Shown piece after piece: positions 61,101 through 64,000 of a stretch of 64,000 nucleotides of DNA. Source of the stretch: Nymphaea colorata (Eukaryota; Streptophyta; Magnoliopsida; Nymphaeales; Nymphaeaceae); the NCBI RefSeq assembly GCF_008831285.2, contig NC_045140.1, positions 14,175,696 through 14,239,695 of the forward strand. The letters are read 5' to 3'. Position 1 is the stretch's first letter. Each line of letters opens with the position of its first letter. A program made the position numbers and the translations under genes. Under the pieces are notes generated by a model. The model ran no database searches and was not told the DNA's origin. It saw only the letters and a program-made list of their open reading frames with translations.

Positions 61101-64000
61101 GCCTGTAATTTCATTCCCTAAATCATTCAACATGCATTTTAAGCACATTCACGCATTAGTTTGTGATTCAAGTCATTCAATTGATCCCTTATAGTTAACC
61201 TAATGTGTTTATGTTTATTACTTCTATAAGAACGATTTAAATCACCAGTTAAAAATGGAATCTATGCATTAGTTTCATCCCTATAATTCAACTTGTCGTT
61301 ACATTATAGTACGCGATATAAGCGATTGAAATCAGTTGTTCGTATAAACACGAGTGGGATTTAAGCATTCATTTGATCACACATATTTAATTGAATGTTT
61401 TTAACTTGTTAGTACATCCATTTGAATGATTTAGTTGATCGAAATAACAAGTTTGTATGAGAATGAATAAGATTCAAGTCGTTAATTTGCTCCCTATATT
61501 TAATCTAATGTGTTTCACTTGTTATTACATGTGTAATGAACGATTTAAATGATTGAAATCACAAGTTCATATGGATACAAGTGGATCTATGCTTTTGTTT
61601 GACCCCTTTTACTTAATTCAATAAAACAAAAGTTCTACTTATGGACTAACTACAACATCAAACTAATCTATACATCAGATTTGTTCATATGAATTGGTGA
61701 TTTCAATATTTAAATCGTTACTTATATGTAATAACAAGTGAAACACATTAGATTAACTATAAAAGAGCAAATGAACCACTTGAATTTTGTTCATTTTCAT
61801 GCAAACTTGTGATTTAAATCCACTAAATCTTTCAACGTGGATGTAGCAACATGTTAATCACATTCAATGAAATATGCGTGCTCAAATGAATCGCTTAAAT
61901 CCACTCGTATTGATACAAACTTGTGATTTAATTCATTAGATCCTTACTATTGATGTAACTACAAGTTCAACTCATTGGATTGACTACAAGAGATCAAACT
62001 AATGCTAGATCCCACTTGCATCCATTTGAACTTGTGATTTCATCAACAAAATCAATCATTGTACATGTAATAACAAGTGAAACGCATTAGGCTAATGATA
62101 AGCGATCAACGAATGACGTGAATCTCATTTTTTCGTACAAACTTTTAGTTTGAACCATTGAAATCATTCGTTATAGATGTAATAACAAGCGAAACACGTT
62201 ATATTAACTGAAATACAGCAAGTAAATAACTTAAATGTCATTTATGTTCATACAAGCCTGTAATTTCATTCCACTAAATCATTCAACATTCATCTTTAAG
62301 CACATTCACGCATTAGTTTGTGATTCAAGTCATTCAATTGATCCTTATAGTTAACTAATGTGTTTCACTGTTTTTACTTCTATAAAGAACGATTTAAATC
62401 ACCAGTTCGTACAGTTAAAAATGGAATCTATGCGTTAGTTTCATCCTAGTAATTCAACTTGTCTTACATTTATAGTACGCGATATAAGCGATTGAAATCA
62501 GTTGTTCGTATAAACACGAGTGGATTTAAGCGATTCATTTGATCACACATATTTAATTGAATGTTTTTAACTTGTTAGTACATCCATTTTGAATGATTTA
62601 GTTGATCGAAATCACAAGTTTGTATGAGAATGAATATGATTCAAGTCGTTAATTTGCTCCCTATATTTAATCTAATGTGTTTCACTTGTTATTACATGTG
62701 TAATGAACGATTTAAATGATTGAAATCACAAGTTCATATGGATACAAGTGGGATTATGCTTTTGTTTGACCCCTTTTACTTAATTCAATAAAACAAAAAG
62801 TTCTACTTATTGGACTAACTACAAGCATCAAACTAATCTATACATCAGATTTGTTCCATATGAATTGGTGATTTCAATCATTTAAATCGTTACTTATACA
62901 TGTAATAAAAGTGAAACACATTAATTAACTATAAAAGAGCAAATGAACCACTTGAATTTTGTTCATTTTCATGCAAACTTGTGATTTAAATCCACTAAAT
63001 CTTTCAACGTGGATGTAGCAACATGTTAATCACATTCAATGAAATATGCGTGCTCAGATGAATCCTTAAATCCCACTCGTATTGATACAAACTTGTGATT
63101 TCAATTCATTAGATCCTTACTATTGATGTAACTACAAGTTCAACTCATTGGATTGACTACAAGAGATCAAACTATGCGTAGATCCCACTTGCATCCATTT
63201 GAACTTGTGATTTCAATCAACAAAAATCAATCATTGTACATGTAATAATAAGTGAAACGCATTAGGCTAATGATAAGCGATCAAACGAATGACGTGAATA
63301 ACATTTTTTCGTACAAACTTTAGTTTGAACCATTGAAATCATTCGTTATAGATGTAATAACAAGCGAAACACGTTATATTAACTGAAATATAGCAAATAA
63401 ATAACTTAAATGTCATTTATGTTCATACAAGCCTGTAATTTCATTCCCTAAATCATTCAACATGCATCTTTAAGCACATTCACGCATTAGTTTGTGATTC
63501 AAGTCATTCAATTGATCCCTTATAGTTAACTAATGTGTTTCACTGTTTATTACTTCTATGAAGAACGATTTAAATCACCAGTTAAAAATGGAATCTATGC
63601 ATTAGTTTCATCCCTAGTAATTCAACTTGTCGTTACATTTATAGTACGCGATATAAGCGATTGAAATCAGTTGTTCGTGTAAACACGAGTGGGATTTAAG
63701 CAATTCATTTGATCACACATATTTAATTGAATGTTTTAACTTGTTATACATCCATTTTGAATGATTTAGTTGATCGAAATCACAAGTTTGTATGAGAATG
63801 AATAAGATTCAAGACGTTAATTTGCTCCCCTATATTTAATCTAATGTGTTTCACTTGTTATTACATGTGTAATGAACGATTTAAATGATTGAAATTACCA
63901 AGTTCATATGATACAAGTGGGATCTATGCTTTGTTTGACCCCTTTTACTTAATTCAATAAACAAAAATCTACTTATTGGAAAACTACAAGCATCAAACTA
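55199..64000 (+). repeat. Tandem satellite, units of about 1.16-1.18 kb with opposed monomer blocks
   Basis: The anchor CCCTTTTACTTAATTCAATA recurs at about 55,721, 56,899, 58,083, 59,262, 60,443, 61,604, 62,771 and 63,940, giving steps of 1178, 1184, 1179, 1181, 1161, 1167 and 1169. Each unit consists of about 114-base monomers. Going forward, copies of GTAATAACAAGTGAAACAC-type sequence occur near 55,857, 55,972, 56,087, 56,201 and 56,313, then reverse-oriented ones near 56,497, 56,581, 56,696 and 56,811. Each unit is therefore a long imperfect palindrome. No open frame or gene is seen. The array continues beyond the window. Confidence 0.95.

Noticed and set aside
54405-64000. A CRISPR array
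   Set aside because: The repeat unit is over 1 kb with 114-bp monomers and no short repeat-spacer pattern, in a plant nuclear context.
1-64000. tRNA genes or small RNA genes
   Set aside because: No convincing A-box/B-box pair or cloverleaf was found by eye; a covariance-model scan would be needed to exclude them.

Overview
This window is nuclear DNA from a flowering plant. The evidence is spliced gene fragments whose products match plant families (FAX fatty-acid exporter, VIH/PPIP5K kinase, PDR-type ABCG transporter, BSL Kelch phosphatase, DUF21/CNNM-like membrane protein, PPR protein), a Ty1/copia retrotransposon primed by initiator-Met tRNA, a nuclear insertion of plastid 16S rDNA, and a large AT-rich satellite array. 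No complete, clearly functional host gene was found. The species cannot be named from this sequence.

Layout. 1-9.2 kb: two AT-rich low-complexity islands, TA microsatellites, a plastid 16S rDNA fragment split by a short transposon-like element, and two separate local duplications. 9.6-10.2 kb: a frameshifted FAX fragment on the minus strand. 12.4-24.9 kb: a run of plus-strand gene pieces (VIH exons 1-2, three ABCG exons, a frameshifted repeat-rich exon, unidentified membrane-protein exons). 28-30.9 kb: two unidentified minus-strand exons. 31.4-54.4 kb: a mosaic of tandem and nested duplications. The recurring modules are a non-coding block (here 'block E'), PPR pieces, three DUF21/CNNM exons and three BSL exons; all coding pieces are on the minus strand and keep their introns. 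A 5.2-kb copia element (40,000-45,245) inserted into one copy after duplication. 54.4-64.0 kb: a satellite of about 1.18-kb units, each built from about 114-bp monomers in two opposed blocks, running off the end of the window.

What stands out is the relation between the modules. Block E or its flank recurs near 8, 16.7, 20.5, 31.5, 37, 39, 49.5 and 54 kb. At every site the neighbouring exon fragments point the same way relative to it, and they come from at least six unrelated genes with introns retained. This is what a gene-fragment-capturing DNA transposon family (Helitron-like or Pack-type) would leave behind. That is an inference: no transposon termini were identified. The second notable structure is the satellite with strand-switching higher-order units and an inverted leading edge abutting the last duplicon at a 6-base microhomology.
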